Shown in pieces: positions 35,931-48,205 of a DNA stretch of 64,000 nucleotides. The DNA lies in assembly GCF_043641665.1 (NCBI RefSeq), contig NC_092200.1, positions 14,779,694 through 14,843,693 of the forward strand, written 5' to 3'. The notes beneath the pieces are model-generated. The model had not been told where the DNA came from and made no database searches. It saw nothing but the letters and a program-made list of their open reading frames with translations. The translations under genes were made by a program, and so were the position numbers. Numbering within the stretch: position 1 is the stretch's first letter; the number at the start of each line of letters is the position of its first letter. The DNA is from Enoplosus armatus. Taxonomy: Eukaryota > Chordata > Actinopteri > Centrarchiformes > Enoplosidae.

Positions 35931-38639
35931 TTAAGTGGGACAGCAGTGCTACCTGGTATTGAGGGTCTGTAGGGAAATCTTCAGTTAAGCTCCACTTTTC
36001 TTTTTCACTCTGTCTGTCAGCACTCATCTCCATGTTTGACACAGTGGTGACAGGCAATTGTTCAGGTTTTCTGAGGGATTGCTTCTGTGTAAAGATGCTG
36101 ATCCTATGATGCAACACTCCACAAACAGTAACTACCACAGCACTCCGCAAGTTCATGGTTTTCATTTATGAAATTTTGTCTTAATTTAGCAATGTTGATA
36201 TTAAGAAGTGATATATCACCTGTCAATATCTGTGTCCAGCAATATGACATCCTTTGACTGTCTTTTGATGAAGACGGGTTTTCTGTGGCCCTGGTTCAGC
36301 ATCAAGGTCGTCATATGTTACAAAAAGGAAGATCTGTGAAAGTGCAGGGAAAATTTGCGTTGCACCTTTCATTCGATTTGCACTCCAAACTGCATGTAAT
36401 TAGCACCTGATTTACTAAGGCAGCATGTAATTACGCAGTCAGTAGGAGGGATCTGTGTATGATATACGAGCTCAGGAGAAAATGACAGTGATGAAAATAA
36501 CAGATTCCATTTACAAAGATTTGTTTAAAAAAATGCTGCAGTAAGACAGTTTGTTTAAATCCACATTTAAATTCCACATTTAAACATTAAACACGTCTCC
36601 TGGGGCCCGGTTGCCAACCCAGCAACACAGGGGTTTGCTTTGGTCATGTCTCCCTGTCTGTGCAGCAAGCCCCCCGCAGTTTCTCTCATCTCAACTCAAA
36701 AGTCTGTCCATCCTCAAATCCATCCTGCTTGTATTTGAGAATATTTGAACTCCGACCACAGTGTGCCATGTTTCAGCATGGACCAGATGTCAATATGATA
36801 AATGGACAGGATTGAAAGGATTGGGTGAAGCAGTTATTTCACTACTGAATTTACTACTTTTTGTCTGGATTGTTGAAATTAAACCACAGGATTAGATTTA
36901 GAAATGCAGCCCAGACGTGACAATGGGAGTAGTTGAGTAGTTGCAACGGCCAATTAAAGATTAAAGTCGACCGGCAATTTAGGTTCCCCCACCTCTGTCA
37001 AGCCACGGCATGAAAACTACTCTAATATTCTGTTTTTTGTTTTCAATCCTCAATCCAGAATTTGAAAATTGACTAAATAAGTCAATAATTATGTGTCCAT
37101 TCTATATTACATCCTTTATACAACACACACTATATACTTATCTTTCAAGTATATTGTTTTCTTTATTGTTTTGCAGTTAGTGTACAAGAAATATACCTTA
37201 TTGTTTTATACTACCAGGAAATGAGACATTGCCTGCACTGTTGGACGTTTTTTTAGTTTTTTTTTAGATCTTTATAGAGCTCTCTTACTACCATACCAAA
37301 GGCATCTATTTTAATGAAAAATAATACCACTGTCTTAATTCTACAGAGAGCCAGGTACCTTGAAATCAAAGCATCAAAAGTCACACAGAGAAATACCATG
37401 TCATATGTAGTGATTTCATGTCTTGAGTCCAAGTCCTTCACTTGGCTCAAGCTCTCCTCCAAGAGCTGATCACCAGTTCAAGGAAGGACTTTGTCTTCCT
37501 TGGAGCAAGTAAAGGCCACAGCCCTGTTGAGGAAGTGGAAATGGACTCATCAAAGCCTTCCAAGCTCTTTGAAGGTACCTTGTTCAGCCCACCCCAATCC
37601 TTTGCAAGATACAGCATTGAAGACAAGATAAAAAGAAATAGTTTCAATAATCTCCCCCCTCTATGAAACACGGTGCACTGGCTGCAGGCATTATGTAGGA
37701 ATTGAAGTATTAAGATCGATAGAGAGCTGAAAGTGTATCAGGTGTAATACATGAGTAGAATAATCAGAACCTTTTCTTTCACAGACTTTTGTCTTTAAAA
37801 TAACGCACGACTGTATGTGAATATGATGCTCGTTGATTTGATGGAAAATTAGTAATTTGTGAAGCTTCCTTCTGAGCTCACTTCACAGAAAATGTTGAGA
37901 ATTTCAGCTCAGAGACACTCGTGTGGAGGTGTCGATTACCTTAGCACTCAGTTCCTGTTAGTATGTAATTCATTTTTGTGTGGCCCTAAGGTATTAGCAA
38001 AATTGTCTGCTTCAGCCTCTTGCACACTTAATCACTCCAGGCACTACTCCTTTTCTAGTACGTCCACTGTTATAGTTACTCTAAGATCACAATTTGACTG
38101 CCTTTGCCTCTGCCTGAACTATGTTTAGCTATAGTTCACTGGTTATTTATGGTTACTTACATGATAGCCCCCCCACACTCACGCTGCCACCATGACTAAG
38201 TAGGCAGCTGAATATTTTATTCATCTAGCATTCTCCTCATCATCTAAGTCTGGAAAAGAAGTGCCTCGCCGGAATCAGGAATCATCCATGATCCAGGAAG
38301 AGTGATAAAAAGGAGGCTATATATAGATGATGAATTACTATCCCAGGGAAAAACAGCTTTTTGAATATTTCATGGGACAGACTTTCACTTCTCTGGAGGA
38401 GAGAAAGAAGAATTCCCTTCCATCTTCAAGAAAAGTTCCAATATAGATCAGTTAATTACTTTATCATCCTTGTAATGTGCCTTCTATAAATCCATTAACT
38501 CAATAGCGACGTAGTCTGAGTCACACACATACACATACTGTTCCTTCTTCTATTTTATTATTTTTGAGTGTCCCTGCACGTCCCTCAAGTAAAAGTAAAG
38601 TCTTGCGGATTGAAATGGCTGCAAGTTTGTGGCAAAACA
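35931..38639. other. Non-coding DNA, nothing recognised
   Basis: AT-rich sequence with small direct repeats such as CCACATTTAAA at 36561-36571 and 36574-36584. Opposite-strand open frames of 74 codons at 37,442-37,671 mirror each other and have no recognisable domain. Confidence 0.4.
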
Positions 38640-38990
38640 TCAAAAGCAAACAGGTGTTTATAAATCTGCTGCCTCTTGGCTCAGTGCCTAATTTCCATAA
38701 AATGATGCATTAACATTTTCACTGAATATTCAGCCCTTTTTACAAGCACCCGCTTGGTCGGTCTTGTTAGTCATTCAAATGAAATTATAAAAAATGCAGA
38801 ATGGTAGAGCGTCCACGAGACAGTGCAGTGTCCTACACGTAGGCAGCATATGGTATTGGGAATACCGCTCATTCAATGGTTGATTGATTGGTGTGCCATT
38901 GCCATCCGGCTGTCAGTCACACTTTAGCTCCATTGAATGAGACCACCAGACTCAAAACAATTGCAAATATTAATATTCATGACAGGCCCA
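38640..38990. promoter_or_regulatory. Candidate conserved non-coding element with paired hairpins
   Basis: The block is repeat-free, with CAGGTGTTTATAAATC (38,651), GATGCATTAACATTTTCACT, CATTCAAATGAAATTATAAA and GCAAATATTAATATTCATGA (38,963). It contains two inverted repeats back to back: GGTATT/AATACC (38852-38866) and CTCATTCAATGG/CCATTGAATGAG (38868-38879 and 38930-38941, exact). No open frame explains it. It could be an enhancer, a structured transcript or an old foldback element. Confidence 0.38.
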
Positions 38991-39859
38991 TGTGTTTTTT
39001 CTTCAGTGTTTTTCTCATGTTGTCTTTGTTCTCTACCGCACCGACTGCTGGGTTTCATGTGAATGTCAGGATAACTTACAGTTTGACTCTTTTGTACTGC
39101 AAGCTACTTCTATGAAAGTTGCTTGTTGTTATTCATGCTATTGTAATTCATTCTAGTTTCCTAATTTTTACTGCATCACTGGTGTCAACAATTGCAGATG
39201 GTAACATATAATATTTGTCAAAACATGTTAGATTTGTAATGATTTTCTAAATATATTCCAAAATATTGTTGCCTGTTTGACTATCAGATGGAAGGGGGGA
39301 GAGAAAAGTGGCCTTCAAGATACCACACAGGAATACATGCCTGATGCAAATTCACCCGATCAGTTTAGTTTGGTTGACTGCTATTGTAGGCAGCATGGCA
39401 TGAGATAACCTGTGACAGCAAAAAAAAAAAGCCCTCTGTCAGCTCCCATGATTACACAGTACTGCAATTATGCAGCCCTATGTCCTGTGTTCTGCTTTCT
39501 CTGCAGCCTTGTTAAAGCCCAGCACAACTGCGAGTTACAATAAAGAACAGTTGACACGCAAGGAGCCTTCTCTCCTTCACTGGTGTGTTGTGTCAATAGA
39601 AGACACTTTGCAATTCACCTGGTGGGCAACAGCTGGAGGGGCTGTTTGATTAAAACAGCTCCCGACTTCCATCCAACACCCCCACCCCTCTGTGAATATC
39701 TGCCCCCACCTGCGAACATATGGGCCACACACTGGCTTTTATGATACAGTATGGGGTAACCTGTTTATGCCCACTCCCCCATCCATTTCTGGGGAAATTG
39801 TGGTCACATCATCTTGCACTGCATTTTCTATGTGTGAAATAAGGTGATGATAGAATATA
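38991..39859. other. Non-coding DNA, nothing recognised
   Basis: Contains an A run at 39,420-39,430 and short C-rich stretches near 39,680. No gene or repeat family was recognised. Confidence 0.45.
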
Positions 39860-40030
39860 ATCTGCAATTTCATAAATAACATCAAGGCCCCCAAAAGGCT
39901 GCATTTCTTGCCAGTCAGTGATTAACTATCACTCAAGAGGCATTTATCATTATCCATAACAGGATTTATTGCACTCAAAGCAGCATGAAAGCCAAATGTG
40001 GCTCTATTCTGATTTAGATTTAACTGAGCA
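39860..40030. promoter_or_regulatory. Candidate conserved non-coding element (weak)
   Basis: GTCAGTGATTAACTATCACT (39915), CATTTATCATTATCCATAAC and GATTTATTGCACTCAAAGC (39,963) give a dense set of GATA- and HOX-like cores without a repeat signature. Confidence 0.3.
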
Positions 40031-42019
40031 GAAACAAAACTTTGAAAAAGCAAATTACAATGTTTTCAAATTGTTAATTTTGCTTTGGTAATCAGAAATA
40101 CCAAAGCACAGACCAAAAATCTGAAGTATTCAAAAAGAAATCTGATGTCAGCTGTGGGAGGAGTTGATAAAAACCACTAGGCCAAACTATCCAGTGTTCT
40201 AGGACACTTCAGTTTGTATTGAGAAGGAAGCTGTAAATCAATACGGTTCCCCTCAGTGAGAAGTATGTGAAGTTGTTATGTCAAAACAGCAGCTTTTGAA
40301 ATTATGTAAAAGGTGACAGTGTATAAATATACCAGAGATACATTTTCTGGTTCAGAAAATAATGATTCACAAATCACCACACAAATTCAGCTTCTCATTT
40401 ATTGTCAGTAGGCTGCTTGTTCATCTTGGTTTCATCATGCATCAAAGCTTTGACTGTCTGCTTTCTGGCTTTGAATGAAAGTTGTTCATGTCTACTAATA
40501 CAGACTTGAAAAGGCAAAATAACGTGTCTCTAAAACTGAGTGGTTATCGGTCTTTAATGTCACAAAGAGGCTGTACAATGGCACTGTTTCACAGTTCTAG
40601 TCAAAAGCAAGCTTTTGAAATGTCTAGGTGCATTTATGTTGTTTTTCATTGTCAGCCACCCACCCCCCCTCGTGATGGAAATGACTCTACTTTTCTCACT
40701 GCCTTTAGGTTCTGCTTTAACTTATCACTTGCCAGCAGAAAACAGCCAAGAACATTTGGATGGAAAAGTACTGTCACCTCGAATGGTTAACATGGGAATT
40801 GCCGCAAGAGCTGTAAAGACAAATGTTATCCATCACATTGATTAAATTCCTCTTAGCTGGTGTCCTTGGCCAAGTAAGTTTGTGTGAGCGGCTGTGGTGC
40901 TAACAGCAGTCCCATGGAGAGTTAGTGGATTAATTAGAATTGTACCAAATGGCCAGTCTTGTAGAAGTCAATCTGCTCCCAGTTACATCACATGTCACCT
41001 TTCCTCCTATGCCTCTGGTGCCCAGTGATTGTTTTAATGCCTTTGTGTGATTCGGTAAACTGTCTATTTCTGTGGCACCTGTCTATATTCCTGGACCTGT
41101 CTGTCTTATACGAAATTTTACAAATAATTTGTATGATGTTTATTGCTGCTTAGTTAGTAATTTTACACTCCATGGAGTCCAAAAAAAAAAAGTTTCTGAA
41201 TTTGTTGGAAACAGCATATTGGAACTTCAGCAGACCTCTATTTGTAGACAGCAGGAAGTACAACAATATCTTAAAGTCTCTGCAAAGCCCCCTCCTGCCT
41301 CCCTTGGTCTTCACTGGCCAGTAAATGGCACAAGCAATTTGCCAACATTTTCACAAAGATATTTAGCTAGGCAGAGCTACAGCAAAACCATCAAGTGCAA
41401 TCATGAAGCAATTCAAAATATTGTGAAGAGGGGGGTTATTGGGACCATGTTGAATTGAGTTTTTCCAAAGCTAGAGATCTGGCCAGAAATCAGACTACTT
41501 TCGAACTCCATGGCCAAGTCATTATTGAATCGTTGTTGATCTACAATCCTACCAAAACATTACAGTAATTTTGTTCAATTGTGGACTGAAAACTGTATTT
41601 ACAGCCCATTTGAGTTATTATTTTAATCCTTTTTTTAATATTTATTAACCTTGGAGAGGTTTGCAGAGAATCATTTCAGTATCACATACACACACAAGCT
41701 TATATAGTTACACACATTCACCTTCCAAGATGCCCAGCACAACCGCAATCTTCTACTCTTAGTCACTAACAAGCTCAGCAGAACAAATAGTAGACAGCTG
41801 CCTAGCTCTAAAGCACTTTAACAGTATGTAATGGTGGGGACAGTGTTAGGCACCAATTCTCCCAGATTTTCCCAGATGGTCAAATCACATCTGAGTTGGC
41901 AATAATAAGTGTTACATTGTCATTCTCCAAAACAAAAATGAAAATATTTCCAAAGACTGACCTCTGATTCATATAACAGGGAATTTCTATTATTCAAAGT
42001 TCTGCTACAACACACGAGC
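40031..42019. other. Non-coding DNA, nothing recognised
   Basis: The open frame at 41,072-41,458 (128 codons) has no recognisable domain, crosses an A run and lacks splice signals at its ends. No repeat family was recognised. Confidence 0.4.
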
Positions 42020-42320
42020 AAGTTTTGGCACAAGTCCTGTGGTGGCATGCAATCAGCTGCTGTTAATTCATCTTATTCATATTCTCGGGAAGGGTTCAAA
42101 GAAAAGATTTCCTTTACACGATTAGTCTTCACTGGGTGTGCCAGCTCTGCGCTAGTATTCCAAAGGCACATCTTATCGCAACCCCAATCTCCATCTTAAG
42201 TGCCCTCAGGTTATGTTCATATTGAATTAGCTCACATCAAAGCAATTCCACACAACAAGCCTTTTAAGATTAAATGCTCTTTTAATTCTCTGATTACAAA
42301 CAATTTACTCCATTGGGACA
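42020..42320. promoter_or_regulatory. Candidate conserved non-coding element
   Basis: A 300-bp repeat-free block holds GCATGCAATCAGCTGCTGTT (42,047), TTCATCTTATTCATATTCTC, CGATTAGTCTTCACTGGGTG and ATATTGAATTAGCTCACATC. It then has CCTTTTAAGATTAAATGC and CTCTGATTACAAACAATTTA. It mixes POU, HOX and SOX-like cores (ACAAT) and retains isolated CpGs. No coding frame is supported. Confidence 0.38.
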
Positions 42321-45269
42321 CTGCTACCTAGATGAAAAATGATAAAGATCCTATTTATCACTGAAAAGATATTATATGAAAACACCACATTTTAACAGAA
42401 TGAAAAGATGAAGATGAGAGCTGGCAAAGTGCACTGTCAAAAGCCTGTGATTCAAAGAATTTAATCAAGAACATTACAGTTACCATTTAAAGCAGGTAGC
42501 AAAGCTCCAGCCAACGACAGCACATAATGTGTCTTTTTAAGAACATAACAAATGGCTTCAGAAAATTGGTTGGTGGCTGCACAGCTGTATATAAGCTGAC
42601 AGTAGGGGGCATTTAAACATCTCTGTGGAGTCAAAGACAAACAAGGACACAAAGGAAGAGTCAGCATCAAAGAAGATACCAAAGCTTGAAACCACCCTGT
42701 CTTGATTTATGATCGTAAAAGTCAAGAATTTATAGAAAATCATGCGCTAATCGCCTTTTCAAAAGGCTAATGGTATTAACAACCTATGAGAAACAAATGC
42801 AGATGGATGCTATCATGACGTTCAGTATCGTCTTCAGAAGATGGATCACTTAGCAGTCTAATCAGTGGTTTGGTATGAGCCTTGAATATTTGTCAGAGTT
42901 GGTTATACCACGAGTCACTTGGACAGTCGGCATCAGTTGTTCCGGGCATTCAGTGAGATTGATTCATTTTAAGGGAGAATTGGGCTCCACCAGTCACCTA
43001 ATCTTGATAGATGTGACAGTTTTGGGAAAGCCAAAGAGAAGAGCCCAGACAGCTTATTATGGATGCATGTTTCTCAGATGCTGCCTTTATTGCAGACCAA
43101 CAATTGAGGCACTTACACACACACATTTTAAGAACAAAAACTTACTTTGGATTAGGGAAGTACCACAAATTGCCTAAAATCTCCTTTATCTATTCTCCCT
43201 CCCCCTTGTCATTAAGCTGCCAATCAGAGTTAGGGAGTGGCTTAGGATCCAATCAATCAAGCTGATTGGGAGTGTCAGGAAGTAGCTGCTATAAGCAGCC
43301 AGAGGTTGCGCCTGTTGCAAACACCATTTAACCGACACAGCATGTTTAGCCAGCATGATAATTAGGGCAAAGTCCTTGCTCATCTCTTCTCTTAAGCTTC
43401 AGACTCAATGTAACTCAAACTGCAAATGGCACAGACTATGGTGCTACTAACATGGGTTTCAAATGCCAACACTGACACTGTACTTTGATATTTTCAGCTT
43501 AGTTTATACTGAAAGAGATATTGAAACTGGCATCTTTCAAACACATTACTGCTATCAAAAGAAAACTCCATATACACAATATATTTGGTACTGTTTCTCA
43601 AAGTGTGGATACCAGATAACAAATGTTGCCAAATAACATGTAGGGTCCAAGACATTATGAAGATGCTATAAAAAGTTTTAAAATTAGTGAATAAACATGC
43701 GTGTGTGTGTGTGTCTACAAAGAGCCACAGCTCATACAGGTAAACGCTAGTGCAGTAGTTAAATCTTTGAAAGACCATTATTCCTTATTAAGCTAAACTA
43801 GGGAGCAGCTATTTATTTAGCTGTTAGCAAGATGGAATGGTAGCTTCTTCTACTCTATATTACACATAGGCCTTAACACGCCACAAACATCCTCTGCAAC
43901 CCAAAGTGCGAGGTTAGAAGAGGGTGGGAGAGACTAAGTACCGCAAATACCACAAGACGGTTTTACAATATGGCTTCACCCACCATGTTAAAAACGACCT
44001 GATTTTTGTGCAAGGAGGAGGAACTGGTTGGGCCGAAAACAGTATACATAAGCAGGCTACCTGCCAAACCATGGTAGCTTAATATGAAGTGACAAATTGC
44101 TCAATTAAAAACAGTCCAGCACAATAAGGGAACCTTCCTGAAGCAGCTATGAATTGAACTATGCAGGGAGAGAAAATAACGGCAAAAATGAAAAAAAGTT
44201 GATAAAAAATGCATAACCAACATATAAACAAAAACAGCAACATATAGCTGATAGGCACATACAGCTCAAATACAGCATTTTGTTTCAGAGGTAAGCTCCT
44301 TCTGGTCAGATCAGTTTTTGAGGCAATAAGGCAGTCATAAACCTACATCCATTCCTTAGCAGAATATCGGTTTAGTGGCTGACAAAGAAGAAACCTGCTT
44401 CCGAAAGGTGTGTGATCGGGAAGGGCAGTAAAGTCTTGAGGACACTCAGCAGAGGATTAAAGCAAAAATGATGTACGCATAGGCATACAAAACACCACAT
44501 GAAAGCAGCCCATGAGCCATGATAAATAAAAAAAATTTAAAAAAATACCCTGCACATGTCTCAGTCAATCATGTTACTTGCATTATTGGCAGAAAACAAA
44601 GAAAATATGACAGCAATAAAGCTATAACTAATGTGAAAGACTAATAACTAACTGTTAACTAACACTGTTTTAGCTTAAAAATTGAGGCAGTTGCTTCTCT
44701 GTATAGCATACTCCATGCAAATAGCACATTTACATCGCAAACCTGGGTAGATCAGTTCACTAATCCAGGGGTTTACGCTGTTCCAACAGGCACAAGGATT
44801 TGCACAAGAAATTACGTTTTACATTGTGAGGAATGTGCCTTGCATTGGCCTTGATATTGGTATTGCATTGCTTATGTACAGTATATAGGTTAAAGGGTCT
44901 AAATATTCCATATTGCTGTGGTTTTACCGTTACTGTGCAATTGAAGCTGCATTTGAAATATCTACGTCTTTGATTTGCCAGTTACCTAGAGATATGAGAC
45001 AAAAGCCTTGCCCATAGCCGTGTTTGTAAGTGCTGTCTTGAGCGCTAGTGGTTGATTTCTTTTTTTAATCAAGGTTAGGGTCTAGACTAACCTTTCATAA
45101 CTGTAGAGCAGGTACTTCCAACAATATGTTATGAACAGAGCTTACAGCCAGAGAGAGAGCAGGTTTGCATTGATTACCAAAGTGGCCGGCTTGAGTAGAG
45201 AATATGACCCGAGCCCCTAAGCCATATCTCCATCACTCCTCCCTCCCCTCTCAGCTGAACCAGTGCTGT
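42321..45269. other. Non-coding DNA with small features
   Basis: A TATATAAG box (42588-42595) with an inverted CCAAT box 20 bp upstream lies near 42,566-42,595, but no downstream exon signal was found. A (GT)7 microsatellite sits at 43701-43714. Short A-rich tracts occur near 44,527-44,545. Nothing else was recognised. Confidence 0.4.
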
Positions 45270-45480
45270 CTGTCTCCCTGAGCTGTCAATAGAGCCTGAT
45301 GGGCCTTTTAGACACTTATCAATATTTAACCAGCCTCCCCCATTGACTCAGCAATTACTGCCTAATTGATTTGAGATTGATTATCATCAGCACGATAATG
45401 GCAGTGTCGGTCAGTGGCAAGTGCTGATAAAAAATCCTTGGTGTAAAATTAAATTATCTTTTTATGCAACCAGTGTGTGA
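45270..45480. promoter_or_regulatory. Strong-looking candidate conserved non-coding element
   Basis: A continuous repeat-free block includes GAGCTGTCAATAGAGCCTGA (45281), CACTTATCAATATTTAACC, CTGCCTAATTGATTTGAGA and GATTGATTATCATCAGCACG. It then has ATAATGGCAGTGTCGGTCAG and CTTTTTATGCAACCAG. It is dense in TALE/HOX cores (TGTCAAT, TGATTTG, TGATTATC) with retained CpGs. No open frame or repeat accounts for it. Confidence 0.42.
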
Positions 45481-46039
45481 AGTGGAGCTGTACCATGTCA
45501 AGGTAGAAAACGCCAGACTTGTGTAGCCCTCCTCAGCTGCTTCCATTAAAACAACCTCTTTCTGTTGACAGTGAAAAGACGGGTGCCGCTTTCAGCTCAG
45601 CCTGGTGTTTCCCTGTCTTCCTTGGCAAGACTGAAACAAAGACATGAAAAAACACATGTAGGAGGTCATGTGGAAGTTCTTAATCTGTGCACTATTAACC
45701 TACAGACACTTCATTATATTTCGTGACTTTAAACTTAACTTCCTCAACAGTTTGAGTTACATTTTTTGCTGCTTTTGACTGATGATTTCATGAAGTGATA
45801 TATCTGTCTGATATGTTCAAATGATGCCTTGCTAGCAAGGTAGCTATTGTACCTAATCAGCAAACCATCACTTTTGTCTTGTAAACACATTCTAGGTTAC
45901 AGATGAGTATTAAATACAACAATTGTATGTTTTCAGAAACTGCTTTTCTATATTAGCATGCCTGTAATTTACTTAGCTTACAAAAGCCAGAAACAGTTTG
46001 TTAGGTTAACTTAGCTGTCTCGTCTCAAGCATTTTGAAA
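45481..46039. other. Non-coding DNA, nothing recognised
   Basis: AT-rich sequence without a recognised feature. Confidence 0.45.
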
Positions 46040-46305
46040 AAGAGAGGTTTAAATCCCTATAATGGGTGAAGCTCCAAAAATCCTGTGCCCCTCTCTTCCC
46101 ATAATGCAACTCAACAACATCTTTCGCAGGCTTTCTGTTAAAAATGTAGTCTAACCCTAAACTGGGATGTCAGTTGAGTAATTTTCTCAGACTTGCTCCC
46201 TCCAGAGCCACAGAAGACTTTATACAACTGTTTTCACAGTCTGTGTGGGACTCCCTGTGACTAGTAAATTGACTTTGACATGTAAAATCGGTGGAGTGGG
46301 TCCTT
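46040..46305 (+). repeat. Teleost dispersed repeat ending 'atgtaaaatcggtggagtggg'
   Basis: CCCATAATGCAACTCAACAA (46,099), CGCAGGCTTTCTGTTAAAAA, CTAACCCTAAACTGGGATGT and AGACTTGCTCCCTCCAGAGC are in the order of a family common in percomorphs. They are followed by TGACTTTGACATGTAAAATC and GGTGGAGTGGGTCCTT. The class is not known to me. An 11-bp exact duplication (GGCTTACTACT, 46317-46338) lies just beyond its end. Confidence 0.65.
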
Positions 46306-47794
46306 GAAGACAATAAGGCTTACTACTGGCTTACTACTGGATTTGAAAATAAATCTCCATTTTAGACTGTTACTATGATGAAGTAAATTTTTTCCAGTGA
46401 GGCATTCCACAAACAAATTAAACATGGCAGTGAAATTTATTGAAAAGAATAAATTAATTATTTTAAAACAAATAATGGTGTTGAAGCTATGACCAAATCC
46501 AATCACGATTGCTTCCTTGAACTAAACCAAGCCTCAGAGAGCATAGAGCGAGTTGAAAACAGTTCTGCGTATCAACAAATGAAGTGGACAATTCATCCTT
46601 TGCTTGATATGGAGGCTGTCTCCCGAATACATGAGTGATAAACATATCAGCATTTTCCACCCACATCATTACAGTGTGGAGTGATCCCAGTATCAACCAA
46701 ATTCAAATGATTGGTCTATATCACATCCTTTTACAGAAATGCACTGTCAAAGCTGCATCGTTTTACTTGTTCACTTGTGAGAGCTGTGAAAGAGCTTTTT
46801 CCTTTTTAGGCCAAAAGACTCTATACTTGATGCCAGTAACACTTCTGACTAATGAAAGCTTTCTCTATTGTGTGTGTTAGTGTGCGAGTGTGTATAATGT
46901 ATGATCGAACAGCAAGGGGAAAGCAGTCAAATTCATTCAGCTCTGGCCAAAATTTTAGATGAGGCTTTTATGATCCTTCTGAAATCTTTCTGGACATCAT
47001 GACTGCTGACATTCGTCATTTCAGCATAAATGGCTTTCACTTTCCAAGTCCTTTGTGAAACACTTTGGACACAAGTGTAGAATGATTGAATAGATAGTGC
47101 AATAAATTAATTTCTCTGGGTGTTTTTGAATGAAATGAACAGGAATTAAGTTATTTTGTTAATACTGTGTTCTACCACTCTTCCAAGACTGTATTGTACC
47201 TGATACATCCTGATGTTGGCAGACTACACAATATGACAAATGTTTTTAGCTCATGTGCAAACACATATCTTCACACTTCTGTGCTTTAATGTACCTGTAT
47301 GAAGAACTGAAGATTTCAAATATTGAACGTTTGTCTTACTGTATCAACTTATTATAGGACAGCACAGTCACACTGTTATGCCAAAAATGAAACCAATTTA
47401 CAAAATCATATAACCGATATTTAACCATTACTATTATTAAATATGACTTTTATATTACATGCATGCACACATACACACAGAGAAAAAATGGAGTTAAAAT
47501 GTCTGAATGTACTGGTTGCTAGTTTAAATCACACAGAAATGGTTCACCTGGTAGCCAGCTGGTGGCAAGAAAAGAAGTTATTCCATCCTTCTTCCTCCCT
47601 CAGCTGATTCCTTCTCTCCCTCTGCACTGCTGTAAACAATGTGCAACAAACTGAAGCGTCACTTACAAGGGCACAGTAACCTTAGCTAACTAATGTCATT
47701 GGCTGTACACATAAAGTAACTCTGGAGTTCCAAGATATCAAATTCACCTCAACAGAATAAGCAAATAACAGTAGGCCTAAGCATTGCCACCTAT
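46306..47794. other. Non-coding DNA, nothing recognised
   Basis: AT-rich sequence. Part of 47,500-47,794 may belong to the repeat-like CpG segment that follows, but no boundary is visible. Confidence 0.4.
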
Positions 47795-48105
47795 ACGTTC
47801 CTCCAACTCCACATTACATGGTTTCAAGGCTAAACCAACTACGAAAGCCGCCATGTTTCGCGCTTTAAGCTAATTAACGATTTTTAATTAACAATAAAGA
47901 AGGAAATTGTCATAACTTTCTTTCAGGCAAAAATACAACCCAACCAAAAACTGCTTCTTAATTACTTACTTAGGTATTTATAGAGAGCAACGTCGTGTTT
48001 ATTCATGTTTAGACGGACGGAAAGGTGCAGATGGAAAACAGCTTCTTCTCAACTCTTCACTTGGTCCGCAGGCAAATCCGACAACGCTGACGTCATCACT
48101 TGTTG
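47795..48105. promoter_or_regulatory. CpG-enriched segment with perfect CRE and YY1-like site
   Basis: By eye about sixteen CpGs occur between 47,795 and 48,130, several times the density of the flanks. The segment holds GCCGCCATGTTT (47847-47858, YY1-like and also a Kozak-like start for a six-codon frame), a TTCGCGC site and a perfect palindromic CRE TGACGTCA (48088-48095). It could be a small CpG-island promoter. A relatively young, still CpG-rich transposable element is equally possible, because a MITE half copy and another repeat follow directly. Confidence 0.35.
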
Positions 48106-48185
48106 AAGGGGAGCGCACATTTTGACTCGTCACACCTGGAAAAGCACAGGTGGAAGTAATAACATTAATTATCTCTCCATTATAA
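48106..48185 (+). mobile_element. Half copy of the 34.1-kb MITE family
   Basis: CACATTTTGACTCGTCACAC (48116), GGAAAAGCACAGGTGGAAGT, AATAACATTAATTATCTCTC and CATTATAATTAGC align with the right arm and centre of the element at 34109-34285 read in reverse complement, at roughly 75 percent identity. The other inverted-repeat arm is absent and the sequence runs directly into the repeat at 48206. Confidence 0.65.
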
Positions 48186-48205
48186 TTAGCTGCGCAGTGA
48201 AAGTA

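Noticed and set aside
41072..41458. 128-codon plus-strand open frame
   Set aside because: It contains an A run, no domain, no homologous pattern and no splice-bounded structure.
42566..42595. Inverted CCAAT box and TATATAAG box as a second promoter
   Set aside because: Only 20 bp apart and with no downstream exon or donor signal. Kept as a note only.
47851..47871. Kozak-like GCCGCCATG start
   Set aside because: The frame ends after six codons. The motif is better read as YY1-like or as chance.
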